Source: Chordicoccus furentiruminis
Lineage (GTDB): Bacteria > Bacillota > Clostridia > Lachnospirales > Lachnospiraceae
Assembly (NCBI RefSeq): GCF_019355395.1
Contig: NZ_CP048829.1
Location: 1,508,501-1,572,500 of the forward strand
Direction: 5' to 3'
Length of the DNA stretch: 64,000 nucleotides
Positions 31,507-40,700 of this stretch are shown one piece after another. A program made the translations under genes and the position numbers. Under the pieces are notes generated by a model. The model did no database searches, was not told where the DNA came from, and saw only the letters and a program-made list of their open reading frames with translations. Numbering within the stretch: position 1 is the stretch's first letter; each line of letters begins with the position of its first letter.

Positions 31507-34500
31507 TCATCGCCGCGCGGACACCCGCACGGTCACGCTGTCCGCGCCGAAGAGGGCGGCGCATGCCTCCTTTGCCTCCGGTGTCACCGTGATGCCGCCG
31601 GGAAGACGCCGGAACCGCTTCGTGTCGCGAAGGTAGATGAGCACGGCGTCCCGTCCGTCCGATTCCCCGAGCAGTTCCTGAAGCTCCGTCTCCTTCGCCT
31701 GATACGTCTTCAGATCGGGAAAGGCGATCCACAGCTCCCGCGTCACCTCGCTGAACGGCGTCATGCGCTCACAGATCAGCTTGCTCGCCTTGTCGTCCTC
31801 CGCCGAGACGCGGCCTTCGACGAAAACCTTGTTATCCTCCTCCAGGAGAGGCCGGTACTGCTCATAAACCTTCGGGAAAACCAGCACCTCCACCGATCCG
31901 ACCAGATCCTCGACGGTGATGAAGGCCATCACCTGATTGTTCTTCGTGTACTTGATCGTTTTCGAGACAATCATGCCGCCGATGGTCCGTCGGGCGTCCC
32001 CTGGAACCCGGGATGCGCCGGTCTCCTCATCCAGCGCGAAGTCGGCGGACGTCGCGTCGATGCGGCTCTTCCAGATGTCCTCGTAATCCTCCAGCGGATG
32101 ACCGCTCAGATAGACGCCGAGCACCTCTTTTTCAAAGGCGAGCTTCGTCTCCCGGGAATATTCGCCCACGTCCGGCAGCGTGATCTCAAAGGCTTTCTTG
32201 TCCTCCGGCTGCATCAGATCAAAAAGCGACATCTGGCCGCTGATCATCTCCTTGCTCTCGTAGGATGCCTGATCCAGCAGCATCGGGCTGACCTGCATCA
32301 TCTGCTTTCTCGTGCCGCCGAAGCAGTCCAGCGCGCCTCCCTTGATCAGATTCTCGAGTGCCCGCCGGTTCATCTCACGCCCGTATGTCCGCGCGATGAA
32401 GTCACGGATGGATCGGTACGGGCCGTTCGCCCGTTCCGCCACAATGTGATCGATGAGGCTCCTCCCCACCGATTTGATCGCGTACATGCCGCAGCGGATC
32501 GACCCGTTCTCGGTCGTGAAGCGTCCCTCCCCTGAATTGACGGACGGAGGAAGGATCGGGATCCCCACTGAGCGGCAGTGGAGAAGGTACTCGGCGCATT
32601 TGTCCGGATGGTCGATTACGGAGGTCATCAGCGCCGCCATGTACTCCACCGGATAATAGCATTTCAGATAAGCCGTCTGGAACGAGACCACCGCATAGCA
32701 GGCCGCGTGGGATTTGTTGAACGCGTACTTCGCAAAATCCGTCATCTCGTCGAAGATGTGGCTCGCCACCGTCTCCGGAATCCCGTTGGCAATGCAGCCC
32801 GGCACGCCGGCCTCCTTGTTGCCGTAAATGAAGTTCCGGCGTTCCTCCGCCATCACCTTCTCTTTCTTCTTCGACATCGCGCGGCGCACCAGATCCGACC
32901 GCCCCATGCTGTAGCCGGCGAGATCACGCACGATCTGCATGACCTGCTCCTGATAGACGATGCATCCGTAGGTGGGCTTCAGGATCGGCTCCATCTTCGG
33001 CGTGTCAAACCGCACCGTCTCCGGGTGCTCCTTGCCCTTAATGTAGCGGGGAATGAAGTCCATCGGTCCCGGCCGGTAAAGCGCGATACCCGCGATGATA
33101 TCCTCAAAGGCCGACGGCTTCAGCTCCTTCATGAACGACTTCATGCCGCTGCTCTCAAGCTGGAACACGCCTTCGCAGCGTCCCCGGCCGATCATCTCCA
33201 TCACCTTCGGATCGTTATAATCGATGGCGTCAAGATCGATGTCATGGCCGGCCGCGCGGACCAGACGGACGGCGTCCTGAATCACCGTCAGTGTCCGGAG
33301 TCCGAGAAAGTCCATCTTGAGAAGCCCCAGCTCCTCCAGTGTCGTCATCGTGTACTGCGTCGTGATGGAGCCGTCCTGCGCCCTTGACAGCGGCACATAA
33401 TCCACCACCGGCCGGCCGCAGATGACGACCCCGGCCGCGTGCATGGAAGTATTCCGCGGAAGGCCCTCCAGCCTTCTCGACATATCAATCAGATAATGCA
33501 CCTGCTGGTCCGAGTCGTAGAGCTGTCTCAGCTCCGGGTTCATCTTCAGCGCCTTATCCAGCGTGATGCCCAGCTCCTTCGGAATCATCTTGGAGATCCG
33601 GTCGCATTCGCTGTAAGGAAGATCCAGCGCACGGCCCACATCACGGATGACGCCGCGCGCCGCCATCGTGCCGAAGGTGACGATCTGAACCACGCGGTCC
33701 CGTCCGTACTTGGAAACCACGTAGTCGATGACCTCCTGTCTGCGCTCGAATCCGAAGTCCACGTCGATATCCGGCATCGACACCCGTTCCGGATTGAGGA
33801 AGCGCTCGAAGATCAGGCTGTAGCGGATCGGGTCAAGCTCGGTGATGTCAAGCGCGTAGGAGACAAGGGAACCGGCCGCGGATCCACGGCCCGGACCGAC
33901 CATGATGTCATGGGCCTTGGCGAAGTGCACATAGTCCCATACGATCAGGAAATAGTCCACGAAGCCCATGCTGTGGATCGTATCGAGCTCATAGGTCAGA
34001 CGCTCCGCCAGCTCCGGGCGGGACGTGCGGTAGTCCGCCCCGTAGTGGCGCCGCATGCCTTCCTCACAGAGGCGGTTGAGATACGTCCAGGAGGTAAAGC
34101 CTTCCGGCACATCATAGGCGGGGATTTTCCTCTCTCCGAACACGATTTCGACGCGGCACCGGTCCGCGATCCGCTGCGTATTCTCAAGGGCTTCCGGGAT
34201 ATAGCCGAAAAGTGCGCGCATCTCGTCCTCAGACTTCACGTAGTACTGTCCGCCCTCGTAGCGCATCCGGTCCTCGTCGGTCACCTTCTTCTGTGTCTGA
34301 ATGCAGAGGAGGATGTCATGAGATTCGGCGTCCTCGGCCCGGGTATAATGAACGTCGTTCGTGCAGACCAGCGGGATGCCGGTTTCCTCGTGCATCCGGA
34401 GCAGCATCTGATTGACGTGCTTTTGCTCCGGGATGCCGTGATCCTGCAGCTCAAGATAATAATTTCCATCTCCGAACAGGTCCCGGTACTCCAGTGCAGC

Positions 34501-34971
34501 CTTCTTCGCGCCCTCATAGTCACCCATGGTAATATGGCGGGGAACCTCGCCGGCAAGACAGGCGGACAGGGCGATAAGTCCCTCGTGATAGCGGGACAGC
34601 AGTTCCTTGTCGACTCTCGGGCGATAGTAGAAGCCTTCGGTGAAGCCGGCGGACACGATATGCATCAGGTTCTCGTAGCCGCGGTTGTTTTCAGCGAGAA
34701 GGACCAGGTGATAGTAGCGGTCGTCCGATGCGGCGTAATCCCGGTCAAAACGACTCCCCGGAGATACATAGACCTCGCACCCGAGGATCGGCCGGATCCC
34801 CTGTGCGAGGGCCTCTTTGTAAAAATCAATGCAGCCGTACATGACGCCGTGATCCGTGATGGCCGCGGCGGTCTGACCCAGCTCTTTGACCCGGGACACA
34901 TATTCCCGGATCTTGTTGGATCCGTCCAGCAGCGAATATTCCGTATGAACATGAAGATGAACGAAGGCCAT
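31507..34971 (-). CDS. dnaE: DNA polymerase III alpha subunit
   Basis: A 1,154-residue replicative polymerase of the DnaE type. The PHP domain begins 'FVHLHVHTEYSLLDG'. The palm has 'GPGRGSAAGSLVSYAL' and the catalytic aspartates in 'SMPDIDVDFGFERR' (about 395-408), then 'YQEQVMQIVRDLAGYSMG' and 'FNKSHAACYAVVSFQTAYLK' (in overlapping parts). A helix-hairpin-helix region and an OB-fold ('GGMIVSKTIKYTKNNQVMAF') end the protein; the C-terminal tau-binding tail is short. Clostridia also carry PolC, so this enzyme may act in lagging-strand priming or repair. AGAAAGGA precedes the ATG. Confidence 0.95.
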   Translation of the reverse strand: MAFVHLHVHTEYSLLDGSNKIREYVSRVKELGQTAAAITDHGVMYGCIDFYKEALAQGIRPILGCEVYVSPGSRFDRDYAASDDRYYHLVLLAENNRGYENLMHIVSAGFTEGFYYRPRVDKELLSRYHEGLIALSACLAGEVPRHITMGDYEGAKKAALEYRDLFGDGNYYLELQDHGIPEQKHVNQMLLRMHEETGIPLVCTNDVHYTRAEDAESHDILLCIQTQKKVTDEDRMRYEGGQYYVKSEDEMRALFGYIPEALENTQRIADRCRVEIVFGERKIPAYDVPEGFTSWTYLNRLCEEGMRRHYGADYRTSRPELAERLTYELDTIHSMGFVDYFLIVWDYVHFAKAHDIMVGPGRGSAAGSLVSYALDITELDPIRYSLIFERFLNPERVSMPDIDVDFGFERRQEVIDYVVSKYGRDRVVQIVTFGTMAARGVIRDVGRALDLPYSECDRISKMIPKELGITLDKALKMNPELRQLYDSDQQVHYLIDMSRRLEGLPRNTSMHAAGVVICGRPVVDYVPLSRAQDGSITTQYTMTTLEELGLLKMDFLGLRTLTVIQDAVRLVRAAGHDIDLDAIDYNDPKVMEMIGRGRCEGVFQLESSGMKSFMKELKPSAFEDIIAGIALYRPGPMDFIPRYIKGKEHPETVRFDTPKMEPILKPTYGCIVYQEQVMQIVRDLAGYSMGRSDLVRRAMSKKKEKVMAEERRNFIYGNKEAGVPGCIANGIPETVASHIFDEMTDFAKYAFNKSHAACYAVVSFQTAYLKCYYPVEYMAALMTSVIDHPDKCAEYLLHCRSVGIPILPPSVNSGEGRFTTENGSIRCGMYAIKSVGRSLIDHIVAERANGPYRSIRDFIARTYGREMNRRALENLIKGGALDCFGGTRKQMMQVSPMLLDQASYESKEMISGQMSLFDLMQPEDKKAFEITLPDVGEYSRETKLAFEKEVLGVYLSGHPLEDYEDIWKSRIDATSADFALDEETGASRVPGDARRTIGGMIVSKTIKYTKNNQVMAFITVEDLVGSVEVLVFPKVYEQYRPLLEEDNKVFVEGRVSAEDDKASKLICERMTPFSEVTRELWIAFPDLKTYQAKETELQELLGESDGRDAVLIYLRDTKRFRRLPGGITVTPEAKEACAALFGADSVTVRVSARR

Positions 34972-34977
34972 CGGTCT

Positions 34978-35592
34978 TCAGTCCTTTCTGGTCGAGACAA
35001 ACTGACAGATGATCCCGATTACGCCGAGGATGAGTCCTGTTCCCAGCCGGACCAGCGTCTCGGTCTGGGCGTTCCAGCGGACCTGAATCAGATAGCTGAA
35101 GATCTGATCCGCGAAAAGAAGGCCGCCCATCAGTCCTGTGGTCACGATGATCACCGGTTTCAGGAAGATGACGGCGAGAATCGCGAAGATCAGTCCCGCG
35201 GCCAGCGCGATCACGAAACCGATCAGTTCATCCAGCTGCACATAGTTCAGCAGAAGAGAGGAAACCACGCTGCTCGTGACAAAAAAAACCGCGACGAAAA
35301 CGCTGAGCCTGAAGAGGAAAAAGTTCAGAACCGCAAAGACCACACCGACGAGAATCGGCATGATCACAGGAAGCGGCGAGCTGAACTGGAACTCTCCGGT
35401 CAAAACATAGCCGACCAGAAGGCCGATGAAAAATCCCACCGCTGTCGTGATCGCCTTCACGGACCGGTAGCCGGCAAAGCAGTACAGCAGCCCGAAAAGC
35501 GCGGTGAGAATGACCACCACCGTGCCGGCTCCCTGAATCGCGGGCTCGGACACTTCGAAGAACCGGGCCAGCTCATTGATGACATCGATCAT
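34978..35592 (-). CDS. DUF4203-like multi-pass membrane protein
   Basis: A 204-residue hydrophobic protein with about seven membrane segments and very few polar residues. 'LFGLLYCFAGYRSVKAITTAVGFFIGLLVGY' (in overlapping parts) resembles the TMEM198/DUF4203 family, whose role in bacteria is unknown. It ends 7 bases before the dnaE start and follows cvfB by 20 bases, so the three are probably co-transcribed. GGAGGGAG precedes the ATG at 35592. Confidence 0.6.
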   Translation of the reverse strand: MIDVINELARFFEVSEPAIQGAGTVVVILTALFGLLYCFAGYRSVKAITTAVGFFIGLLVGYVLTGEFQFSSPLPVIMPILVGVVFAVLNFFLFRLSVFVAVFFVTSSVVSSLLLNYVQLDELIGFVIALAAGLIFAILAVIFLKPVIIVTTGLMGGLLFADQIFSYLIQVRWNAQTETLVRLGTGLILGVIGIICQFVSTRKD

Positions 35593-35612
35593 GTAATTCT
35601 CCCTCCTTCATT

Positions 35613-36548
35613 TCAGAAGCGCTTCCGCGAAGAGCCCGAAGACGCGCTTCCTCCGGCCGCTCCGGCGCCCGGCTCAGGGGCCGGATTCTCTTTCTCCTGA
35701 CGTTTCCCGGTCAGACGAATCTTCCCGTCTCCCAGCGTGATCATCCGCTCCCGGTACAGTCCGCCGACCGCCCGCTTGAACGCGGCCTTTGACAGCCCGA
35801 ACACGTCCCGGATCATCTCCGGGTCCGCACGGTCGTCAAAGGGAAGAACTCCCTGATAGCGGTCCCGGATCGTTTCCAGCACCGCGCCGCCGTCGGTGCG
35901 CATCTGAAGATACGCCTTCTCATGCGGCGAAAGATCCAGTTTTCCATCCGGTCTGACCTTCGTCACGCGGAGCGTAAGACTCTGGCCGATCGAGTAATGC
36001 CCCTGCGCCTCCTGCTTCGGGATCAGTCCTGCGTAGAGGTCGTCCACGGCCACGAATACGCCGTAGTCATCCGTGATTTCGTAGACATACCCTTCCACGC
36101 TGTCTCCTTCATGATAGGACGAATCGCTCCGGAGGTAGGGATAGATCTTCATGGTGGCCGCCAGACGTCCGCTCTTGTCAAGATAAAGCGCCGCCAGCAC
36201 CTGCTCACCGGGTTTCACCCGTCGCGTCTGCTCCTGAAACGGAAGGAACAGATCCTTCTCCAGTCCCCAGTTCAGGAAGGCTCCGATACCGGTCGTCTGG
36301 GCCACGCGCAGCCGCGCCACCTGATGAAGTGTCAGCGCGGGAGCCGCCGTGGTGGCGATCAGACGGTCGGAGGAATCCCGGTAGACGAAGACACGCAGCT
36401 TATCCCCCGCTTCCGTTCCTTCCGGAACCTGCTTCTTCGGCAGCAGCACTCTCTCCATACGGTCCGCGTCTTCCTTCTCGCCGAGATAGACGCCCTGTTC
36501 CTTGAGAGAAACGACGGTAAGCTCCTGATAGATTCCGATTTCGATCAT
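35613..36548 (-). CDS. cvfB: CvfB-like S1-domain RNA-binding protein
   Basis: A 311-residue protein of the CvfB/YitL family: three S1-like OB domains ('VSLKEQGVYLG', 'TTGIGAFLNWGLEKDLFLPFQ' in overlapping parts, 'ITDDYGVFVAVDDLYAGLIP' in overlapping parts) followed by a winged helix ('DVFGLSKAAFKRAVGGLYRE') that binds nucleic acid. Staphylococcal CvfB affects virulence gene expression; the role in anaerobes is not defined. The last 35 residues are a low-complexity Pro/Ala/Gly/Ser tail absent from the core family. Confidence 0.85.
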   Translation of the reverse strand: MIEIGIYQELTVVSLKEQGVYLGEKEDADRMERVLLPKKQVPEGTEAGDKLRVFVYRDSSDRLIATTAAPALTLHQVARLRVAQTTGIGAFLNWGLEKDLFLPFQEQTRRVKPGEQVLAALYLDKSGRLAATMKIYPYLRSDSSYHEGDSVEGYVYEITDDYGVFVAVDDLYAGLIPKQEAQGHYSIGQSLTLRVTKVRPDGKLDLSPHEKAYLQMRTDGGAVLETIRDRYQGVLPFDDRADPEMIRDVFGLSKAAFKRAVGGLYRERMITLGDGKIRLTGKRQEKENPAPEPGAGAAGGSASSGSSRKRF

Positions 36549-36664
36549 AGATTCTTTCTGCCGGCTGAGCGCCCGGCCCGCTGTCCGATGGTTCCGCGGC
36601 TGCCTGCCGGCTTCTCCGGGAGGGAGCGTCCGGCGGCTGCATGTCCCGCATCATATCGGTTTCA

Positions 36665-37372
36665 TCATATCATAAACTCACAGATTGCGCACGGTGTTCC
36701 TTCGCTGTCCGCAAGCGAGACATAGAAGGCGTCCGGTGTCCGCCAGGTCAGCGGCCGGACGAGATCCCCCAGCCGCATCTGCCGCGCGTACTCCACCCGC
36801 AGCTCGCGGACATGAAAACCGGCAGGAAGAAAGCCCAGCGCCATATCGATGTACTGCAGATTGTTGACATGCTGGTTCGTATCAAGGTTCGTCCGCACGA
36901 CATGGAAGGATTCGCACTCGACCGGCTCCTCCTCCGGCAGTGCGATCTTCCGCGGCGCACTGAGTCCCTCCGGCTTCGCCTCCATTCCGTAGCCTTCCAC
37001 CTGCTCCGCCGGCACTCTGAGCAGTTTCCGCTCAGCCAGATCGTACCATGCCCAGCGGGTATTGGCTTCCGCCAGAAGCTGTCCGTCCGCCGCGTACATC
37101 GCGAAGGCCCTGTCCCCTTCGCAGATATGGAAACGGTATGTCCAGGTGCGCGTCGTCACCGCATCTCCGAACTTCGGATAACGGTGCACCACGATCTGCC
37201 AGGACAGAATGATCCAGCCCTGATGGCTGATCATCCACTGCAGCGGTCCGCATCCGATCGCCTCGGAATGAAAGACGCAGCAGTCCTGCATACGCGCCGC
37301 GATGGCGGAAAGCCTCATATTGCCGTTCTGCCCGATTTCCGAGTACCGGACACGGGATGTAAACTCGTACAT
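36665..37372 (-). CDS. Acyl-ACP thioesterase
   Basis: A 235-residue double hot-dog enzyme of the bacterial FatA/FatB-like family that releases fatty acids from acyl carrier protein. 'RYSEIGQNGNMRLSAIAARMQDC' (in overlapping parts) at the start and 'NLDTNQHVNNLQYIDMAL' at about 170 (catalytic Asn and His) are typical. The start is the ATG at 37372, with GAGGTGGAT before it; the frame also opens with GTG two codons earlier. Transcribed alone, behind a very strong hairpin at 37423-37462. Confidence 0.85.
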   Translation of the reverse strand: MYEFTSRVRYSEIGQNGNMRLSAIAARMQDCCVFHSEAIGCGPLQWMISHQGWIILSWQIVVHRYPKFGDAVTTRTWTYRFHICEGDRAFAMYAADGQLLAEANTRWAWYDLAERKLLRVPAEQVEGYGMEAKPEGLSAPRKIALPEEEPVECESFHVVRTNLDTNQHVNNLQYIDMALGFLPAGFHVRELRVEYARQMRLGDLVRPLTWRTPDAFYVSLADSEGTPCAICEFMI

Positions 37373-37422
37373 ATCCACCTCTTCGTAAAGGATCCGGCGG
37401 AGAACGCCGCTCCCCCCTTCTG

Positions 37423-37462
37423 CCGTGAACCGGGCCGCCGCAAACCGCGGCCCGGTTCACGG
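37423..37462. repeat. Perfect 16-bp inverted repeat before the thioesterase gene
   Basis: CCGTGAACCGGGCCGC (37423-37438) is exactly complementary to 37447-37462 around an 8-base loop. No T run follows on either strand, so it is not a plain terminator. It begins about 50 bases before the thioesterase start and ends just beyond the tRNA-Gln terminator. Confidence 0.6.
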
Positions 37463-37465
37463 CTC

Positions 37466-37512
37466 AAAAAAAATGTCCACAGAACCTTACTCAGGTCATT
37501 CTGTGGACATTT
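37466..37512 (-). terminator. Terminator after tRNA-Gln
   Basis: On the minus strand AAATGTCCACAGAA pairs with TTCTGTGGACATTT over a 14-base loop and runs into TTTTTTTT. It begins 4 bases after the tRNA 3' end. Confidence 0.88.
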
Positions 37513-37515
37513 GCG

Positions 37516-37587
37516 CTGGGCTAGGAGGATTCGAACCTTCAAATGACGGAGTCAGAGTCCGTTGCCTTACCATTTGGCGATAGCCCA
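37516..37587 (-). tRNA. tRNA-Gln (anticodon CTG)
   Basis: 72 nucleotides. Acceptor TGGGCTA pairs with TAGCCCA; anticodon loop CTCTGAC gives CTG; the T arm contains GGTTCGAATCC. Discriminator is G. CCA is not encoded. Confidence 0.92.
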
Positions 37588-37666
37588 ATATTGCGACGCA
37601 AATCAGTGTACCGCAGTGCGCCGCAGAATGCAAGTATTTTTTAAATTTTTCTCGATTTACTCAAAT

Positions 37667-39130
37667 TCAGCTGACGCCCGCCGACATCTCCTCAAGGAGA
37701 TTCTTCTTGATCGCGTACAGACGGTCCGAGAGATCGACATAGACATTGTGCGGATTGACCAGCCGTTTCGTCTCGTCCCACAGCGTATCCTGCTCCTGCC
37801 TGCACCGTTCACGGAGCTCCATTGTCGTCGCCGTATCGTCATAGACGCAGGTGCCGTGGTCAAACACCGGCTTCAGAATTTCGCGGAGCCGGAACGTGCC
37901 CGCCCTGACCTTCGTCTTCTTCCACGGTTCCATCGGGTCAAACAGGCGGATATCCTGATCCTCGGTGAAGACTTCATCGTTGAGACAGATCAGATCGGCG
38001 CGGACCTTGCCGGTTTCACGGTCATAGATCCGGTAAATCTTCTTATTGCCCGGATTCGTGATCTTCTCCGAGTTCTCGGAAAGCTTGATCTTCGGTGTGA
38101 AGTCCTGATCTCCGCTGTTCCGGATGGCGGCGAGCTTGTAGACGCCGCCGAAGGCCGGCCATCCCTTCGAGGTGATGAGGCTGGTTCCGACGCCCCAGGA
38201 ATTGATCTTCGCGCCCTGCTCCTTGAGCGAATTGATCAGATACTCATCCAGATCGGAGGAAGCGCAGATCGTCGCATCTCCGAATCCGGCCGTATCCAGC
38301 ATCTCATAGGCCTTCTTCGAGAGATAGGCGAGGTCTCCGGAATCGATCCGGATTCCGTAGTGCTTCAGCGGAATCCCTTCCTCGCGCATCTCGCGGAAGA
38401 CGCGGATCGCGTTCGGCACGCCGGACTCCAGCACATTGTAGGTATCGACGAGTAAAATGCAGTTGCCGGGATACAGCTTCGCATAGGCCCGGAACGCTTC
38501 GTACTCCGTCGGGAAGCTCATGATCCAGCTGTGAGCATGCGTTCCCAGCACCGGGACGCCGAACATCTCGCCGGTCAGCACCACCGATGTGCCCGCGCAT
38601 CCGCCGATCACCGCCGCCCGGGCGCCGTAGATGCCCGCGTCCGGTCCCTGCGCGCGGCGCAGTCCGAACTCCATCACACCGTCGCCCTTCGCCGCATGGC
38701 AGACACGCGAAGCCTTCGTCGCGATCAGCGACTCATGGTTCAGCATATTGAGCACCGCCGGCTCGATCAGCTGCGCCTCCATGATCGGTGCGATCACCTT
38801 CAGCATCGGCTCCCGCGGGAACATCACGGTTCCCTCCGGAATCGCCCAGATGCTGCCGGTAAAATGAAAGCCGGCCAGGTATTCCAGAAAATCATCCTCA
38901 AAAAGACCAAGGCTCTTCAGGTATTGAATATCTTCATAAGAGAAATGCAGTCCTTTGACATATTCGATGACCTCGTTGAGTCCGCAGCTGATCGCGTAGC
39001 CTCCGCCGTACGGGTTTTCTCTGTAGAACGCGTCGAAGACGACGGTCTGATCCGTCGGATTCTTGAAATAGCCCTGCATCATCGTAAGCTCATACAGGTC
39101 GGTCATAAGCGTCAGATTGGTTGCTCGCAT
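37667..39130 (-). CDS. pncB: Nicotinate phosphoribosyltransferase
   Basis: A 487-residue enzyme that makes nicotinate mononucleotide from nicotinate and PRPP in the NAD salvage pathway. 'NLTLMTDLYELTMMQGYF' (about 5-22) opens it; 'EFGLRRAQGPDAGIYGARAA' (in overlapping parts) and 'GTHAHSWIMSFPTEYEAF' (about 196-213) with the phosphorylated His region, 'LVDTYNVLESGVPNAI' and 'GIRIDSGDLAYLSKKA' are family signatures. Length fits the long Gram-positive type. The ATG at 39130 is preceded by GGAGGGAACC. Single-gene unit. Confidence 0.94.
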   Translation of the reverse strand: MRATNLTLMTDLYELTMMQGYFKNPTDQTVVFDAFYRENPYGGGYAISCGLNEVIEYVKGLHFSYEDIQYLKSLGLFEDDFLEYLAGFHFTGSIWAIPEGTVMFPREPMLKVIAPIMEAQLIEPAVLNMLNHESLIATKASRVCHAAKGDGVMEFGLRRAQGPDAGIYGARAAVIGGCAGTSVVLTGEMFGVPVLGTHAHSWIMSFPTEYEAFRAYAKLYPGNCILLVDTYNVLESGVPNAIRVFREMREEGIPLKHYGIRIDSGDLAYLSKKAYEMLDTAGFGDATICASSDLDEYLINSLKEQGAKINSWGVGTSLITSKGWPAFGGVYKLAAIRNSGDQDFTPKIKLSENSEKITNPGNKKIYRIYDRETGKVRADLICLNDEVFTEDQDIRLFDPMEPWKKTKVRAGTFRLREILKPVFDHGTCVYDDTATTMELRERCRQEQDTLWDETKRLVNPHNVYVDLSDRLYAIKKNLLEEMSAGVS

Positions 39131-39480
39131 GGTTCCCTCCCGGAACTGTGTTCCCTGTCGGTCTGCCGGCAGATCCCGTTTTTCAAAGGCCGCCGGCTTT
39201 CTTCTCCGCCTGCAGCCTGTTCTGCTCCGCCGGCTTCATACCGATCCGGCGGAGACGGCCGCGGATTGCCCCGCGCCGATGAAACTTTCTTCATATTAAC
39301 ACCGGGCGAAAGAGGTGGCAACGTCTTTTGACCCTGGAAAAAGCGGCATGCGGAGAAGCCGGACGGAGTCTCCGGACTTTTCCGGACAGGTGAGGATTGC
39401 GGCATGCAGGGCCAGTATCCAGCGAAAAACGCGTCCATACGCGGATGATGATTGACTAACTCCGCCAGAGACCGCTATAA
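39131..39480. other. Intergenic region between pncB and the CDF transporter gene
   Basis: About 350 bases between divergent genes. Frames here show no codon pattern or binding sites that I could support. It presumably holds promoters for both genes; no clear -10/-35 pair stood out. Confidence 0.4.
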
Positions 39481-39488
39481 ATGAAACC

Positions 39489-40658
39489 ATGATGATCGAT
39501 ACCATGCTCCGGCATTTCGTGAAAGACGATCCCGGACAGAACAGCTTTATTTACCGCTATCACGTGAACCGATTCGCCAGCATCGTCGGCATTCTGTGCA
39601 ATGTGATGCTGTTCGCGGTCAAATTCCTCACCGGTCTGGCAGTCCGCTCCATCTCCATCACGGCGGACTCCTTCAACAACCTGTCGGACGCGTCGTCCAA
39701 CATCATCTCGCTGATCGGCGCGAAACTGGCGAGCCGGCCGGCGGACCGGGAGCATCCCTTCGGGCACGGCCGCTACGAATATCTCGCCGCTCTGATCGTC
39801 GCCATCGTGATCATCGAAGTCGGCATCAGCATCTTCCGCGACTCCCTCGGAAAAATCCGCCATCCGGAGGTCACGGCCTTCTCATGGGCGGCCGTCGTCC
39901 TCCTCGTGCTCTCTGTGCTGATCAAGCTCTGGATGGCGCATTTCTACCGGACTGTGGGCCGGAAGATCGATTCGACGCTGCTGACCGCCACCGCCGCCGA
40001 TTCGAGAAACGACGTGCTGGTCACTTCCGCCACCATCGCGGTTCTGCTCATCGAGCACTTCGTCCCCGTGCATATCGACGGCTGGGCCGGCCTTGCCGTC
40101 TCACTCTTCGTCATCTGGTCCGGCTTCGGCATCGCGAAGGATACCATGCTGCCTCTGATCGGCGAACGGGAGGATCCGGATCTGGCGGGCCGGATCCGGA
40201 AAATTGTTCTTCGCCAGAAGGGAATCATCGGCGTGCACGACCTGATTATTCACAACTACGGGCCGGACCGGAATATGGCCCAGATCCACGCCGAGGTCCC
40301 CGCTTCCATGAGCCTTGAGGAAGCCCATACCATCGCCGATCAGGCGGAACGGGACGTGCGGGACCGGCTCGGCGTGCAGACGACGATTCATATCGATCCG
40401 GTCGAAACCGACGACGCGCGGACCAAAACGGCCCGGGGCCAGCTGAAAAGCGTGCTCCGCTCGCTGGATTCACGGCTTACATTTCACGATTTCCGTATTG
40501 TGATGGGAAATTACCACATCAACCTTGTCTTCGACCTCGTGGTCCCGTACGAATACAGCGATGAACAGCGTGAGCAGCTCGTCTATGAGGTTCAGTCCCG
40601 GATGCGCGCGGCAAGCCCCCGCTATCACTGCCATATCCACTGTGAGACCGCGTTCTGA
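39489..40658 (+). CDS. Cation diffusion facilitator family transporter
   Basis: A 389-residue membrane protein exporting divalent metal (Zn, Mn, Fe or Co) by proton exchange. Six membrane helices cover about 28-225. Metal site A is seen in 'SITADSFNNLSDASSN' (Asp residues, about 57-72) and 'TAADSRNDVLVTSATI' (about 177-192); 'ADREHPFGHGRYEYLAAL' is the typical loop. The cytosolic CDF dimerisation domain follows, plus a second ferredoxin-like segment to the end, making it longer than the usual 300 residues. No good binding site precedes the ATG at 39489; 39492 is possible. Confidence 0.85.
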   Translation: MMIDTMLRHFVKDDPGQNSFIYRYHVNRFASIVGILCNVMLFAVKFLTGLAVRSISITADSFNNLSDASSNIISLIGAKLASRPADREHPFGHGRYEYLAALIVAIVIIEVGISIFRDSLGKIRHPEVTAFSWAAVVLLVLSVLIKLWMAHFYRTVGRKIDSTLLTATAADSRNDVLVTSATIAVLLIEHFVPVHIDGWAGLAVSLFVIWSGFGIAKDTMLPLIGEREDPDLAGRIRKIVLRQKGIIGVHDLIIHNYGPDRNMAQIHAEVPASMSLEEAHTIADQAERDVRDRLGVQTTIHIDPVETDDARTKTARGQLKSVLRSLDSRLTFHDFRIVMGNYHINLVFDLVVPYEYSDEQREQLVYEVQSRMRAASPRYHCHIHCETAF

Positions 40659-40700
40659 GCATGCTCTGACCCGGGCGCTGCGCGTCCGGCACGCATTCTG

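Noticed and set aside
31045..32535. 496-codon plus-strand frame
   Set aside because: Antisense across pfkA and the end of dnaE, without motifs.
33439..35700. 753-codon plus-strand frame
   Set aside because: It is antisense to dnaE, DUF4203 and cvfB and reads as a mirror of their codon bias; no ribosome binding site or family motif.
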